Notes under the pieces: generated by a model | Seen by the model: the letters and a program-made list of their open reading frames with translations, nothing else | Databases searched by the model: none | What the model was told of the DNA's origin: nothing | Shown: in pieces, positions 1-8,360 of the stretch | How the letters are laid out: every line of letters begins with the position of its first letter | Position numbering within the stretch: the stretch's first letter is position 1 | From: an uncultured Chryseobacterium sp. | Lineage (GTDB): Bacteria > Bacteroidota > Bacteroidia > Flavobacteriales > Weeksellaceae | Length of the DNA: 64,000 bases | Assembly (NCBI GenBank): GCA_913778085.1 | Contig: CAJYXJ010000042.1 | Location: 41,992 to 105,991 of the forward strand | Direction of reading: 5' to 3' | Position numbers and translations under genes: made by a program

Positions 1-321
1 GTTATTTCACACGGAATTCCTTACATTTCCCTGATTTACATCAGGGAAATAGAACAGAAAGATACCCCACAGCTGAAAGCACTTTACTTATTTAAATCTT
101 CTTTCGGAATTTTCCTATTTATTCTCATCATCATAGGATTTGCGTTTTTTGAGGAATTTTTGTGGGAAATCCTGGTTTGGAACGAACATTTTTCCCTGAA
201 CCTGAATGTTTCCAAAAACTGGTTTCAGTTTTTGATTCCTTTACTAATTGTTCCTCAGCTTACGCATTATTTGCTGGATGGTTTTATCTGGAGAAGTCCG
301 AAAAGGGGAGGTGGAATTTAG
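1..321 (+). CDS. C-terminal part of a multi-pass membrane protein (5' end outside window)
   Basis: Frame 1 is open from the first base to a TAG at 319-321, giving 106 residues with no start in the window. It begins VISHGIPYISLIYIREIEQ, has a long hydrophobic stretch (GIFLFILIIIGFAFF) and a second near WFQFLIPLLIVPQ, then THYLLDGFIWRS before a short basic tail. The His residues in SHGIP and THYLLDG may be functional, but I do not recognise the family with certainty. A different frame from 162 overlaps it and is treated as mostly a shadow, because the frame 1 protein has clear membrane-protein character. The ending KRGGGI looks abrupt, so the 3' end may itself be rearranged. Confidence 0.7.
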   Translation, partial: VISHGIPYISLIYIREIEQKDTPQLKALYLFKSSFGIFLFILIIIGFAFFEEFLWEILVWNEHFSLNLNVSKNWFQFLIPLLIVPQLTHYLLDGFIWRSPKRGGGI

Positions 322-404
322 TTGTAGAATATTCTCAGCATGTAGCATTCATTAACAAACATACAGACTGGATTTTAATTGATATACCTAAAGACTGGAG
401 ATAA
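319..404 (+). pseudogene. possible 3' relic of a gene upstream of the first small membrane protein
   Basis: After the stop at 321 another frame stays open and ends in TAA at 402-404, overlapping the next ATG as TAATG. Its last residues read INKHTDWILIDIPKDWR, which looks more protein-like than random AT-rich sequence. Stop-start overlap of this kind usually couples an upstream gene to the next one. I infer a possible truncated coding remnant. The evidence is weak and it may be chance. Confidence 0.25.
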
Positions 405-745
405 TGAGAAGTAATAGAATTTTAATAGTTGTAATACTTATTATTGCAATGATATTTTTGTACGATCGTATATTTTCATTAAAAGATGGAGGTGGTTTTT
501 TAGATGAAATGAGAGAAAAGGAAATCAAATCATTAATTACTAGAAAATACATAAACCACGATAATCACAATATACCATTTTTGATTTACGGAAACAAGGA
601 TAGCATAATTATTTACAGAGACTGGTGGGATAAGATTTTTGTTGGAGATTCAATAATAAAACCGAAAGGTTCTCTAGAAGTAATTATAGAAAGTTCCGAT
701 AAAATTGAAAAATTTAACTACGAAGATAAATTAAGTTTAGAATAA
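404..745 (+). CDS. small membrane-anchored protein, paralogue of the next gene
   Basis: 113 residues. Residues 5-25 form one hydrophobic segment (ILIVVILIIAMIFLYD) followed by a soluble part, so a single N-terminal anchor with the rest probably periplasmic. It shares a clear pattern with the protein at 822-1208: a Lys/Arg region with V/I-T-x-K, then N-H, a D-S pair, a Trp, and the strongly conserved GDSIIKxKGSL block near residues 84-94. Family not recognised. The ATG overlaps the preceding TAA (TAATG), suggesting translational coupling. AT content is higher than in the glycosidase that follows, so the pair may be acquired. An immunity-type role is only a guess from tandem duplication and small size. 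Confidence 0.7.
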   Translation: MRSNRILIVVILIIAMIFLYDRIFSLKDGGGFLDEMREKEIKSLITRKYINHDNHNIPFLIYGNKDSIIIYRDWWDKIFVGDSIIKPKGSLEVIIESSDKIEKFNYEDKLSLE

Positions 746-822
746 AATATGACATTTGCTGCTCTAACGGATTAGATGTTGGCATCACTTTGACAGAATC
801 AAATACAATACTTGAACAGTAA
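730..822 (+). pseudogene. possible 3' relic of a gene between the two paralogues
   Basis: A frame open from 730 to a TAA at 820-822 reads DICCSNGLDVGITLTESNTI and then LEQ. Its stop overlaps the next ATG as TAATG, as seen before the first paralogue. It has no start codon and is too short to be a gene. It could be the C-terminal end of a lost upstream partner. Weak evidence. Confidence 0.25.
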
Positions 823-1208
823 TGCCTCTTAATAAAAAATATCCGCGAATAATGTTCACTCTAGTGTTTATAATATTAAGCATTTTTATTCTCATTTTTA
901 TTTTTTTTAAAAATAACCCAGTAAGTGATGACGATATGAATGTTCTGCTTTTTAAAAAAATTAGAAATAAATCTGTTAGATCTGTTGTAACTAAAAAAAG
1001 GATAGACTATACGAATCATGGAGCTACCTATGTAGTTTATGAAAGAGACAGTTTACCCACTCATACAGGATGGGATGAAAAGATACAAATCGGAGATTCA
1101 ATTATTAAATCAAAGGGATCTTTGAAACTTGTAATAAAAAACGACTTTAAAAATGACACATTAGATTATGAATCAAATCTGGATGAAGTATTAACGACTC
1201 ATTTTTAA
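822..1208 (+). CDS. small membrane-anchored protein, paralogue of the previous gene
   Basis: 128 residues. A hydrophobic helix at about residues 10-29 (IMFTLVFIILSIFILIFIFF) precedes a soluble domain. The C-terminal half matches the protein at 404-745: T-K-K-R-I-D-Y-T-N-H, a central DS, a W-D-E-K-I and GDSIIKSKGSL, then a divergent acidic tail. The two proteins keep the same order of conserved residues, so they are tandem duplicates that have diverged. Family and function not recognised. The ATG at 822 overlaps the stop of a short upstream frame. Confidence 0.7.
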   Translation: MPLNKKYPRIMFTLVFIILSIFILIFIFFKNNPVSDDDMNVLLFKKIRNKSVRSVVTKKRIDYTNHGATYVVYERDSLPTHTGWDEKIQIGDSIIKSKGSLKLVIKNDFKNDTLDYESNLDEVLTTHF

Positions 1209-1251
1209 TGATCCTGTTTTTTAGGGAAGACTACAATTAAAAAAACTTACC

Positions 1252-1259
1252 TATTTTTG
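1252..1259 (+). promoter_or_regulatory. Bacteroidota -7 promoter box for the GH43 gene
   Basis: TATTTTTG fits the TAnnTTTG consensus and lies 21 bases before the ATG at 1281. No convincing -33 TTG is visible. Confidence 0.5.
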
Positions 1260-1280
1260 TGAAATAAGAAACCATAGATT

Positions 1281-3038
1281 ATGAAGAAGTACTTCCTGAT
1301 GTTCATAGTGCTGTTCGGGACATTGGGCCTGAAAGCCCAGCAGAAAACATTCTGTAACCCGATTAATATTGATTACGGATACACCCCTTTTGAGGTTTTT
1401 TCCAAACAGGGGAAACACCGGGCGACAGCCGATCCGGTGATCGTTAATTTTAAAAACAAGCTTTTCCTTTTTTCAACCAACCAGGAAGGCTACTGGTACA
1501 GTGATGATATGCTCGACTGGAAATTCGTAAAAAGGAAATTCCTGAGGGATAACAAATATATTCATGATCTTAACGCTCCGGCAGTCTGGGCTATGAAAGA
1601 TACGCTATACGTCTTCGGGTCTACCTGGGAACAGGATTTCCCGATCTGGAAAAGTACGAATCCCACTAAAGACGACTGGAAAATTGCGGTCGATACGCTG
1701 AAAGTGGGAGCGTGGGACCCGGCTTTCCATTACGATGAAGACAAGAACAAATTATACCTGTATTGGGGATCCAGCAACGAATGGCCTTTGCTGGGAACAG
1801 AAGTGAAAGTCAATACCCTTCAGTCGGAAGGTTTTGTGAAACCAATTGTGAAATTAAAGCCTGAAGACCATGGTTGGGAAAGATTTGGGGAATACAACGA
1901 CAACGTTTTCCTGCAGCCCTTTGTGGAAGGAGCCTGGATGACAAAGCATAACGGAAAATACTATATGCAGTACGGTGCACCGGCTACCGAATTTAGCGGA
2001 TATTCCGACGGGGTCTATGTCAGCAACAAGCCTTTGGAAGGTTTTGAATACCAACAGCACAATCCGTTTTCCTACAAACCGGGAGGTTTTGCCAGGGGAG
2101 CAGGGCACGGAGCAACTTTTGAGGATAACTATAAAAACTGGTGGCATATTTCAACCATTTTTATTTCCACCAAAAATAATTTTGAAAGAAGGCTCGGCAT
2201 CTGGCCGGCAGGATTCGATAAGGATGATGTGATGTACTGCAACACGGCATACGGAGATTATCCGACCTATCTTCCGCAATATGCACAGGGAAAAGATTTT
2301 TCTAAAGGACTTTTCGCAGGTTGGATGCTGCTGAATTATAATAAGCCGGTTCAGGTATCATCAACTTTGGGCGGATACCATTCCAACTACGCGGTGGATG
2401 AAGACATTAAAACGTATTGGAGTGCCAGGACAGGCGATAAAGGGGAGTGGTTCCAGACGGATTTGGGCGGAGTTTCCACCATCAACGCCATCCAGATCAA
2501 CTATGCAGACCAGGATGTAGAATTTATGGGCAAGACGCTAGGTAAAATGCACCAGTACAAAATTTACGGATCCAACGACGGTAAAAAGTGGAACGTAATG
2601 GTGGATAAAAGTAAGAATACGAAAGATGTCCCTCATGATTATGTAGAACTGGAAAAGCCTGCCCAAGCCAGATTCCTGAAAATGGAGAACCTGAAAATGC
2701 CGACGGGTAAATTTGCACTGAGCGGTTTCAGGGTGTTCGGAAAAGGATCCGGTGCGGTTCCTGGGAAGGTTCAGAATTTTGTCCCGCTGCGAGCCGATCC
2801 TAAAAAGTACGGCGAAAGAAGAAGCATCTGGATGAAATGGCAGCAGAATTCCGAAGCCGACGGATACGTAATCTACTGGGGAAAATCGCCCGACAAATTG
2901 TATGGAAGCATCATGGTTTATGGCAAAAATGAATATTTCTTCACAGGAGCCGACCGTACCGATTCGTATTATTTCCAGATCGAAGCCTTCAACGCCAACG
3001 GCGTTTCAGAGAAATCGGAAATTTTTAAATCAGAATAA
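1281..3038 (+). CDS. secreted GH43-like glycosidase with F5/8 (discoidin) and fibronectin III domains
   Basis: 585 residues. The signal peptide is about residues 1-19 (cleavage near LKAQ). Residues 25-340 resemble five-bladed propeller family 43 glycosidases (arabinofuranosidase/xylosidase type). Candidate catalytic acids are D51 in TADPV, D146 in AWDPAF and E217 in VEGAWM, in the order expected for GH43. Residues ~355-490 (SSTLGGYHSNYAVDEDIKT onward, WFQTDLGG) look like an F5/8 type C sugar-binding module, and ~495-585 like fibronectin III ending in YFQIEAFNANG. It is probably exported and acts on plant or microbial polysaccharide; the substrate cannot be told. It stands alone with its own promoter; no SusC/D pair is adjacent. 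Confidence 0.85.
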   Translation: MKKYFLMFIVLFGTLGLKAQQKTFCNPINIDYGYTPFEVFSKQGKHRATADPVIVNFKNKLFLFSTNQEGYWYSDDMLDWKFVKRKFLRDNKYIHDLNAPAVWAMKDTLYVFGSTWEQDFPIWKSTNPTKDDWKIAVDTLKVGAWDPAFHYDEDKNKLYLYWGSSNEWPLLGTEVKVNTLQSEGFVKPIVKLKPEDHGWERFGEYNDNVFLQPFVEGAWMTKHNGKYYMQYGAPATEFSGYSDGVYVSNKPLEGFEYQQHNPFSYKPGGFARGAGHGATFEDNYKNWWHISTIFISTKNNFERRLGIWPAGFDKDDVMYCNTAYGDYPTYLPQYAQGKDFSKGLFAGWMLLNYNKPVQVSSTLGGYHSNYAVDEDIKTYWSARTGDKGEWFQTDLGGVSTINAIQINYADQDVEFMGKTLGKMHQYKIYGSNDGKKWNVMVDKSKNTKDVPHDYVELEKPAQARFLKMENLKMPTGKFALSGFRVFGKGSGAVPGKVQNFVPLRADPKKYGERRSIWMKWQQNSEADGYVIYWGKSPDKLYGSIMVYGKNEYFFTGADRTDSYYFQIEAFNANGVSEKSEIFKSE

Positions 3039-3201
3039 AAAAGTTAGGATAGCCTCTTATCAGCCTAAGCAAAATTCGTGAGGAAAGCCTCTGTGTCCTT
3101 TGTTAAGTTTACGCCTTTGTGAGACTTAAGAAAACATTTAAGCTTCAAAAAAATTTTGCGGACTTCGTGTTAAAATAGTTTTAAGATAAAAACTAACAAT
3201 A

Positions 3202-3228
3202 AAACGCTTTGAAATTTTCAGAGCGTTT
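3202..3228 (-). terminator. hairpin between convergent GH43 and esterase genes
   Basis: AAACGCT and AGCGTTT arms enclose a further TGAAA/TTTCA pairing. On the minus strand the hairpin is followed by TTTTATTG. It overlaps the esterase stop codon and may work in both directions. Confidence 0.6.
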
Positions 3229-4078
3229 ATTTTTTATCCAAATTTTTCAGGAAATCATTAATCTTCTCCACTAAAAACGATGCATGAGGTTGTTGCTCCC
3301 ATCCCACATGGTCTCCGTTAAATTCATACGATTGATGGTACACCTTATTTCTGGCCAAAACCGAATCCAGAATTCTTTTTTGGGAAACCGGGACCACATG
3401 ATCAGCGGTACCGTAATATGACAGGGTGGGAGCAGAGATTGGCGTAATCCAGTGAACCGGGCTTCCGAAATCCATCAACGAAATTTTCCTGTCAACAAGT
3501 TTAGGATCGATGAGGTGCTTTTCCACAAAAGCATAATCGTCGTAATTTTTGAATCCAGGATCATTTAAGTCTGCTGGACCGACAATATTTACAACGGCCC
3601 TTACTTTCTTTTCCTTATCGTAATGATAAGCATAAAACATTGAAAGATGGCCGCCTGCGCTGTTTCCGAGAAGAATATATTTCGGTTTGATATTTAATTT
3701 CTTTTCCACAAAATTCATAGCCGCTTTTATATCATCGGTCTGATCGGGAAGCGCAAAACGGGTCGTTGAAGCAAGCCGGTATTCCATATTCACGAAAGCC
3801 ATACTGGGAAATTTCTTCATCAGATCGAAGGTAAAGCTGTTGAACTGCGATTTTCTTCCGCCGCGCCATCCTCCACCATGAATGATAATGAACACCTCTT
3901 TTGCATTCATCTCTTTTTTCGGAACGTAGAGATCCATTTTTTGTTCAGCATCGTTGCCATAGGAAATGTCCTGTTCTGCTTTGAACGAAATATTGTTTCC
4001 CAGATCAATGGTTTTCTGCCTGCAAGCTGAAAGCATAAGTACGATGACGCTTACAAAAATGAACAATCGGTTTTTCAT
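3227..4078 (-). CDS. lipoprotein alpha/beta hydrolase (esterase/lipase family)
   Basis: 283 residues. The N-terminus ends in a lipobox, MLSAC, with Cys19 as likely lipidation site, so an envelope lipoprotein. The hydrolase fold is shown by HGGGW (residues 67-71, oxyanion hole), nucleophile S140 in GNSAGGH, D226 in TADHVVP and H257 in GDHVGW. This arrangement is typical of carboxylesterases of the BD-FAE / acetyl-xylan-esterase-like group. Converging with the GH43 gene, it could deacylate glycans, but that is inference from proximity only. It lies downstream of the outer-membrane protein gene on the same strand, with a hairpin between them. Confidence 0.85.
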   Translation of the reverse strand: MKNRLFIFVSVIVLMLSACRQKTIDLGNNISFKAEQDISYGNDAEQKMDLYVPKKEMNAKEVFIIIHGGGWRGGRKSQFNSFTFDLMKKFPSMAFVNMEYRLASTTRFALPDQTDDIKAAMNFVEKKLNIKPKYILLGNSAGGHLSMFYAYHYDKEKKVRAVVNIVGPADLNDPGFKNYDDYAFVEKHLIDPKLVDRKISLMDFGSPVHWITPISAPTLSYYGTADHVVPVSQKRILDSVLARNKVYHQSYEFNGDHVGWEQQPHASFLVEKINDFLKNLDKK

Positions 4079-4111
4079 CAGATTTATTTTAGATTAATAC
4101 ATTTTAAAAAT

Positions 4112-4143
4112 AAAAAAAACTCACCGATTTCTCAGCGAGTTTA
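4112..4143 (-). terminator. terminator after the outer-membrane protein gene
   Basis: On the minus strand AAACTC and GAGTTT arms surround a 14-base loop and are followed by a run of T. The stem is short, so confidence is moderate. Confidence 0.5.
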
Positions 4144-4179
4144 CCACAAAAAATAATTAGTTATATGAAGAAATGATTG

Positions 4180-6465
4180 TTATCTTGTTCTGTTTTTAAT
4201 AGCATCTGAAGCACTTTCGATTTCCCTTACTTTTTTCACTTTTTTGTTCCCGAAATTATAGGTAAGGCTTACTGTAATGTTTCTTCTGTACATATCGTTT
4301 TTAATGTAATTGTAGTTTCCGTTGCTTTGATAATCCTCAATTTCTACAACATTCGTTCTCAGGACGTCATTCATATTTACCGCAAAAGTCCAGTCGTTCC
4401 AGTTCTTTTTGATGCTCAGGTCGAGGCTCATTAAATTTTTCAGAACACCCAGTTCGATCTGCTGCTTGTCTACGTAGAAGAAGTTAACGCCCAAAAACCA
4501 GGTTTTGTTTTTATCGAGGCGCAGGGTATTGTTACTGTTAATAACCAGACTGGTAGATTTTCTGTTGTTGATATACGTATCGAAAACCTGCCCTGTCGTA
4601 GGATCTGTGTTTAAAGTTCCGTTGTTGATGTTATGCTGAACCCCTGCATTAAAGTTCAGCGTCAGATATTGTTTGAACAGCGATTTCTGAATTCCAAGCA
4701 TTGCTGACATTTCCTGTTTGTCCCCGAAATTGGTGCGGATATAAGCCAGCCTTACCCGTTCCATACCATTATTATCCACATACTTTTTCTGTAAAGGAAC
4801 CTGGGTGATCTGGTCTTTTTCATAGGTATGGTTCAGGATAAGAAAATAAGAATTCTTGTACATATAGGTCAGCTCCTGATTGTAGTTGGAAGAGGCCTTT
4901 ACAAAGGGGTTGTTCTGGGTATAATTGTCTTCGGTAATAATATTCCGTACCGGATTCAGCTCCCAGAAGCTTGGTCTGCCCATCCTGCTGGAAAATGAAT
5001 AGGAAATATTATTCTTGTCGTTAATAGCATAATTAAAGCTTACATAAGGCAGGAGATTATTGTAATTTCTTTCAATCCTTTGGTGTTGCTGCTCGGCGAT
5101 GCTATTGGTCGGGCTGTCTGCAGTTCCGAGGCTATTGGTAATTTCATACCGTGCGCCCACTTTTCCGGAGAATTTATCAGAAAATTTCTTTTCAAAAGTA
5201 ACGTAAATCCCATAGATATTTTCATCGTAGATAAAATGATTAAAATCCGGTTTGGTATCGATACCGGTTAGGGTACCGGTTGCATCGTCGTAATTGTAAG
5301 CGAAATTATAGTTTTTGGTGTCGTTATCGGTTTTGGTTTTATTGAAATTACCTCCGGCAGAAAAGGTAAAGTCGTTTTTAAACTTTTGAATGTAGTCGAC
5401 CGTCCCTGAGAAGTTATTTACAATTTGCGGAATATTCTGGATAATCTTCCTTCCCGTTCTTGAAAAGCCGGATGTGCTGCCCTTAACATCGGAAATCATC
5501 GTATTATTATCGGAATACTGAAATCTTTTGTAAATAAGATAAGCCGCATTGGCATTGAATTTACTGCCCAGGGAATCAAGTTTTATTTCATAGTTCAAAT
5601 TCACCGAGTTGTTATAATTCCTTGCATCTTCCTTATTTTTAGTCTTGGTGTAGCTGGTTTCAAGAATACCTTTGCTATTGGGCATAGTTAAGGTATTCAG
5701 TAAATCGATGGTGGAATTATAGCTTTTATTGGCCCATGAATTCCATGAAAGGGCGAGATTACTTTTTTCAGTTAGCTGATAATCGATATTCAGGTAACCT
5801 CCGAGGTTTTTATTAGGATCATCTATGTTTCCTACTGATTCGTTTCGTACTTGGCCGATACCGTTTTTTAAAACATAGGACTGCGGGTTGATATTTTCAC
5901 CTCCGCTCAGGTTAGCATTAATTCCAAGCTTGTCTTTTCTATAGTTTACGGAGAAGCTTGCGTTGCTGGCATTGTATTTATTCTGTGTATTAGACATTCT
6001 CATGTTTCCGCTGGTTCCGTTGCTCATTTTTTTCTTCAGTACAATGTTGATGATTCCGTCTGAAGATTCTACCTGATACTCGCTTCCCGGAACCGTGATC
6101 ACTTCTATTTTCTGGATGTTCTCAGCCGGCGTGTTTTTCAGGAACTGGGTAAGGGATTCCGCGTCCATATTGCTTTTTCTGCCGTTAATGTAGATCAGCA
6201 CATTGTTCTTTCCTACAATTTTAAAGGTCTTGTCATCGGTGGTTGAGAGTAGGGGCGTCTGCTTCAGAAGGTCGAAGGTCGTATTCCCTTTGGCTACCGG
6301 AGACGATGCTACATCATACACAAAACGGTCGCTCTGCTTTTTAAAAACCTGTTTCGTAAGCGTTACTGCTTCTATGCTCTTTGTTTTTACGGTATCCTGT
6401 TTCTTTTCCTGGGCAAAAGTGAATCCACTGAAAAATATGGCGGCAATAAGAATTTGAGTTTTCAT
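4180..6465 (-). CDS. outer-membrane beta-barrel protein, TonB-receptor-like
   Basis: 761 residues from the ATG at 6465 (MKTQILIAAIFFSGFTFAQ, a good signal peptide). A longer frame from 6555 is rejected because a promoter box lies at 6519-6526. After the signal, a plug-like domain contains DLLKQTPLLS, an IYINGRKSNMDAESLTQFLK stretch and IEVITVPGSEY. The rest is many alternating strands ending in YNFGNKKVKK. This matches the outer-membrane barrel group near TonB-dependent receptors (OMP_b-brl_3 type). The usual N-terminal carboxypeptidase-regulatory domain is missing and no TonB box is obvious. Ligand unknown; no SusD-like partner is adjacent. Confidence 0.8.
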   Translation of the reverse strand: MKTQILIAAIFFSGFTFAQEKKQDTVKTKSIEAVTLTKQVFKKQSDRFVYDVASSPVAKGNTTFDLLKQTPLLSTTDDKTFKIVGKNNVLIYINGRKSNMDAESLTQFLKNTPAENIQKIEVITVPGSEYQVESSDGIINIVLKKKMSNGTSGNMRMSNTQNKYNASNASFSVNYRKDKLGINANLSGGENINPQSYVLKNGIGQVRNESVGNIDDPNKNLGGYLNIDYQLTEKSNLALSWNSWANKSYNSTIDLLNTLTMPNSKGILETSYTKTKNKEDARNYNNSVNLNYEIKLDSLGSKFNANAAYLIYKRFQYSDNNTMISDVKGSTSGFSRTGRKIIQNIPQIVNNFSGTVDYIQKFKNDFTFSAGGNFNKTKTDNDTKNYNFAYNYDDATGTLTGIDTKPDFNHFIYDENIYGIYVTFEKKFSDKFSGKVGARYEITNSLGTADSPTNSIAEQQHQRIERNYNNLLPYVSFNYAINDKNNISYSFSSRMGRPSFWELNPVRNIITEDNYTQNNPFVKASSNYNQELTYMYKNSYFLILNHTYEKDQITQVPLQKKYVDNNGMERVRLAYIRTNFGDKQEMSAMLGIQKSLFKQYLTLNFNAGVQHNINNGTLNTDPTTGQVFDTYINNRKSTSLVINSNNTLRLDKNKTWFLGVNFFYVDKQQIELGVLKNLMSLDLSIKKNWNDWTFAVNMNDVLRTNVVEIEDYQSNGNYNYIKNDMYRRNITVSLTYNFGNKKVKKVREIESASDAIKNRTR

Positions 6466-6518
6466 GACTTTATCTTTTAGAGAGTTTAATAGCTTGTATT
6501 TGTTATTATTTAACATTG

Positions 6519-6526
6519 CAAAGATA
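6519..6526 (-). promoter_or_regulatory. -7 promoter box for the outer-membrane protein gene
   Basis: Minus strand TATCTTTG, followed by CA, fits TAnnTTTG exactly. A TTG lies 21 bases upstream (complement of 6548-6550). Transcription would start near 6512, leaving about 47 bases before the ATG at 6465. Confidence 0.65.
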
Positions 6527-6555
6527 TATAATAAATTTAGTATCATGCAATACAA

Positions 6556-7320
6556 AGTACTTAAAATGTTTTTAAGTTTAAATTAAGTGATTGATTTTCA
6601 CTGATTAAAATTTAAATCGGATTTCTTACTCAGATCCTTTTTCTATCTATTAGACAGTTATAATTAAAATTGTGTTACATGCTATCTTAAAATTTCAGTA
6701 GTTATTGACATTTTTTATCAGAGAAAAGTAAAAATGATAAATAACATTTTGAATGCATTCTAAGTTCGGTAAGAATCTTTGAAATAATCAGTAACCATTG
6801 AAAAGCCAGAGTTATTTAAAATTGATAAACTTAAATAACCAAATTATAGATAGAAATGAATTTACCCTATTTTTATAATAAAAATATTCTTGATTTAAGC
6901 AGAGATGTGAAGATGCGAAATAAAGTATTACCAAGGCCCTTTAAAATAACGTGAATTCGGCCATATCAAAATCATATTCAGGCATTTACTTAATTCACAA
7001 TAAAATTAAGGCTGATTCAGTCAGGATTATAAATAGAGTTCCTCCGGGTAAAATGAGTAAACGGTTTACGCTTCTGATAGGATTTTATCCTATCCTTTAG
7101 TAAGCCGTCCTTCCGGGACTTTAAAACAATATAAATCAGACCTTGGTATAAGGCTATTTATTCAGCATTAAATAAGAATTTTCTCTGATAGAACAACAAA
7201 ATATTTGTTTGATTATCAAGACCTCCGGATCTATTTTTGACGGGAAAGACTTCTGGCATCCGGCATCCCTCTTCCACCCTGTTAACTCCTGTTCTTCTTC
7301 GAGTTCACGTTAAAATATAT
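6556..7320. other. gene-free AT-rich region with one strong hairpin (7062-7107)
   Basis: No convincing reading frame on either strand. The only structured part is at 7062-7107: GATAGGAT (7076-7083), loop TTT, ATCCTATC (7087-7094), with outer arms CGGTTTAC and GTAAGCCG that also nearly pair. It has no T-run, so it is not a classical terminator. It may be a small dispersed palindromic repeat. The rest shows nothing I can name. Confidence 0.5.
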
Positions 7321-7659
7321 TTATTCCCGGTCGAAACGGGCAAGTTTTTTATCAATCCAGATGGTAGCAAAGGGGAAAAATGCGGCAATCAGTGCAAAAA
7401 CGCTGTCTTCGTCATCCCAGGCAAATATTTTTCTTACGGCAGGCAGAAAGATAAGATAAAGCGTAAAAAATAAACCGTGGATGCTGCCGATCGTACTGAT
7501 GTAAACAATCGGGAAAATATCGTGGGGATTGGTCCGGATCCAGATCATCGCCGTAAACAGGAAGAACCAGGAAACCGCTTCCGCCAGGCAAATATTTTTA
7601 AACCATTTAATTACTTTTTCCTGCGGATATTTTGAGAATAATTGTTCTAAGAAATTCAT
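7321..7659 (-). CDS. DUF3817 family small membrane protein
   Basis: 112 residues with three hydrophobic segments. It contains FKNICLAEAVSWFFLF near residues 21-36, GSIHGLFFTLYLIFL near 58-72 and a C-terminal FALIAAFFPFATIWIDKKL. The order (LAEAVS, then GxxHGxxF, then PFxTxxxDKKL) is typical of DUF3817, a short bacterial membrane family of unknown function. It is downstream of nadD on the same strand with a gap of about 100 bases. Confidence 0.8.
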   Translation of the reverse strand: MNFLEQLFSKYPQEKVIKWFKNICLAEAVSWFFLFTAMIWIRTNPHDIFPIVYISTIGSIHGLFFTLYLIFLPAVRKIFAWDDEDSVFALIAAFFPFATIWIDKKLARFDRE

Positions 7660-7757
7660 AATTGTTCAGCTGATAGTTTTACAGCAATTTCAGAATTGGT
7701 ATTCAGAAAACTTCCATCGTCCATCTTCCATCATCCGGCCTGAAAATACCGGCAAAT

Positions 7758-8342
7758 TTACTTATAAAAACTGCTTCCGTCCAAATATTCGAAAACTTCC
7801 GGCGGGAGCATCGGCCGTACATTTTTTCCGGTCCGGATCATATCTCTTATTTCGGTTGCGGAAAGTTCAATCACTGGCGCTTCAATGAGAGAAATATTCT
7901 CATGCTGCAAAAGTTCTGAATCTTTTTTCTCTCCTTCAAAAATCCTCGGATATACAATGATATGATGATTTTTAATTAAAGTCTCTGCATTTTTCCACTT
8001 ATGTAACCCCGCCAGGTTATCTTCGCCCATGATCAGGCTGAAAGAATGATCGGGATATTTTTCATGGAGATAGGTGAGGGTATCGATTGTATAGCTGGGC
8101 TGCGGCAATGAAAACTCGACATTGGATGCCCGCATGTTGGGATAATTCTTCACTGCAAGCTGTACCATGTCCAGACGGTTATGATCTTTCAGCAGCGATT
8201 TTTTTTCTTTGAAAGGATTTTGAGGGCTTACCACAAACCATAATTCATCCATATCCGAATGTTCCAGGATATAGTTTGCCAGGATGAGATGCCCGATATG
8301 AATAGGATTAAATGAACCGAAAAAAAGGCCGATCTTTTTCAT
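7758..8342 (-). CDS. nadD: nicotinate-nucleotide adenylyltransferase
   Basis: 194 residues, normal length. It transfers AMP from ATP to nicotinate mononucleotide to make deamido-NAD in NAD synthesis, in the cytoplasm. The nucleotidyltransferase signature GSFNPIHIGH is at residues 9-18, and the late SATEIRDMIRTGK motif binds the ATP phosphates. FVVSPQNPFK and MGEDNLAGLHKWK are also typical. It begins 18 bases after the recJ stop on the same strand, with no promoter seen between them, so the two are probably co-transcribed. Confidence 0.95.
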   Translation of the reverse strand: MKKIGLFFGSFNPIHIGHLILANYILEHSDMDELWFVVSPQNPFKEKKSLLKDHNRLDMVQLAVKNYPNMRASNVEFSLPQPSYTIDTLTYLHEKYPDHSFSLIMGEDNLAGLHKWKNAETLIKNHHIIVYPRIFEGEKKDSELLQHENISLIEAPVIELSATEIRDMIRTGKNVRPMLPPEVFEYLDGSSFYK

Positions 8343-8360
8343 TGCTAACAGATTGCAGGA

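Noticed and set aside
162-404. 80-codon open frame at the left end as a full gene
   Set aside because: Most of it overlaps the frame 1 membrane-protein fragment, and only the last 28 codons are free. Kept only as a possible relic of the 3' part.
6466-6555. 30-residue N-terminal extension of the outer-membrane protein
   Set aside because: A -7 promoter box lies within it and the ATG at 6465 gives a textbook signal peptide.
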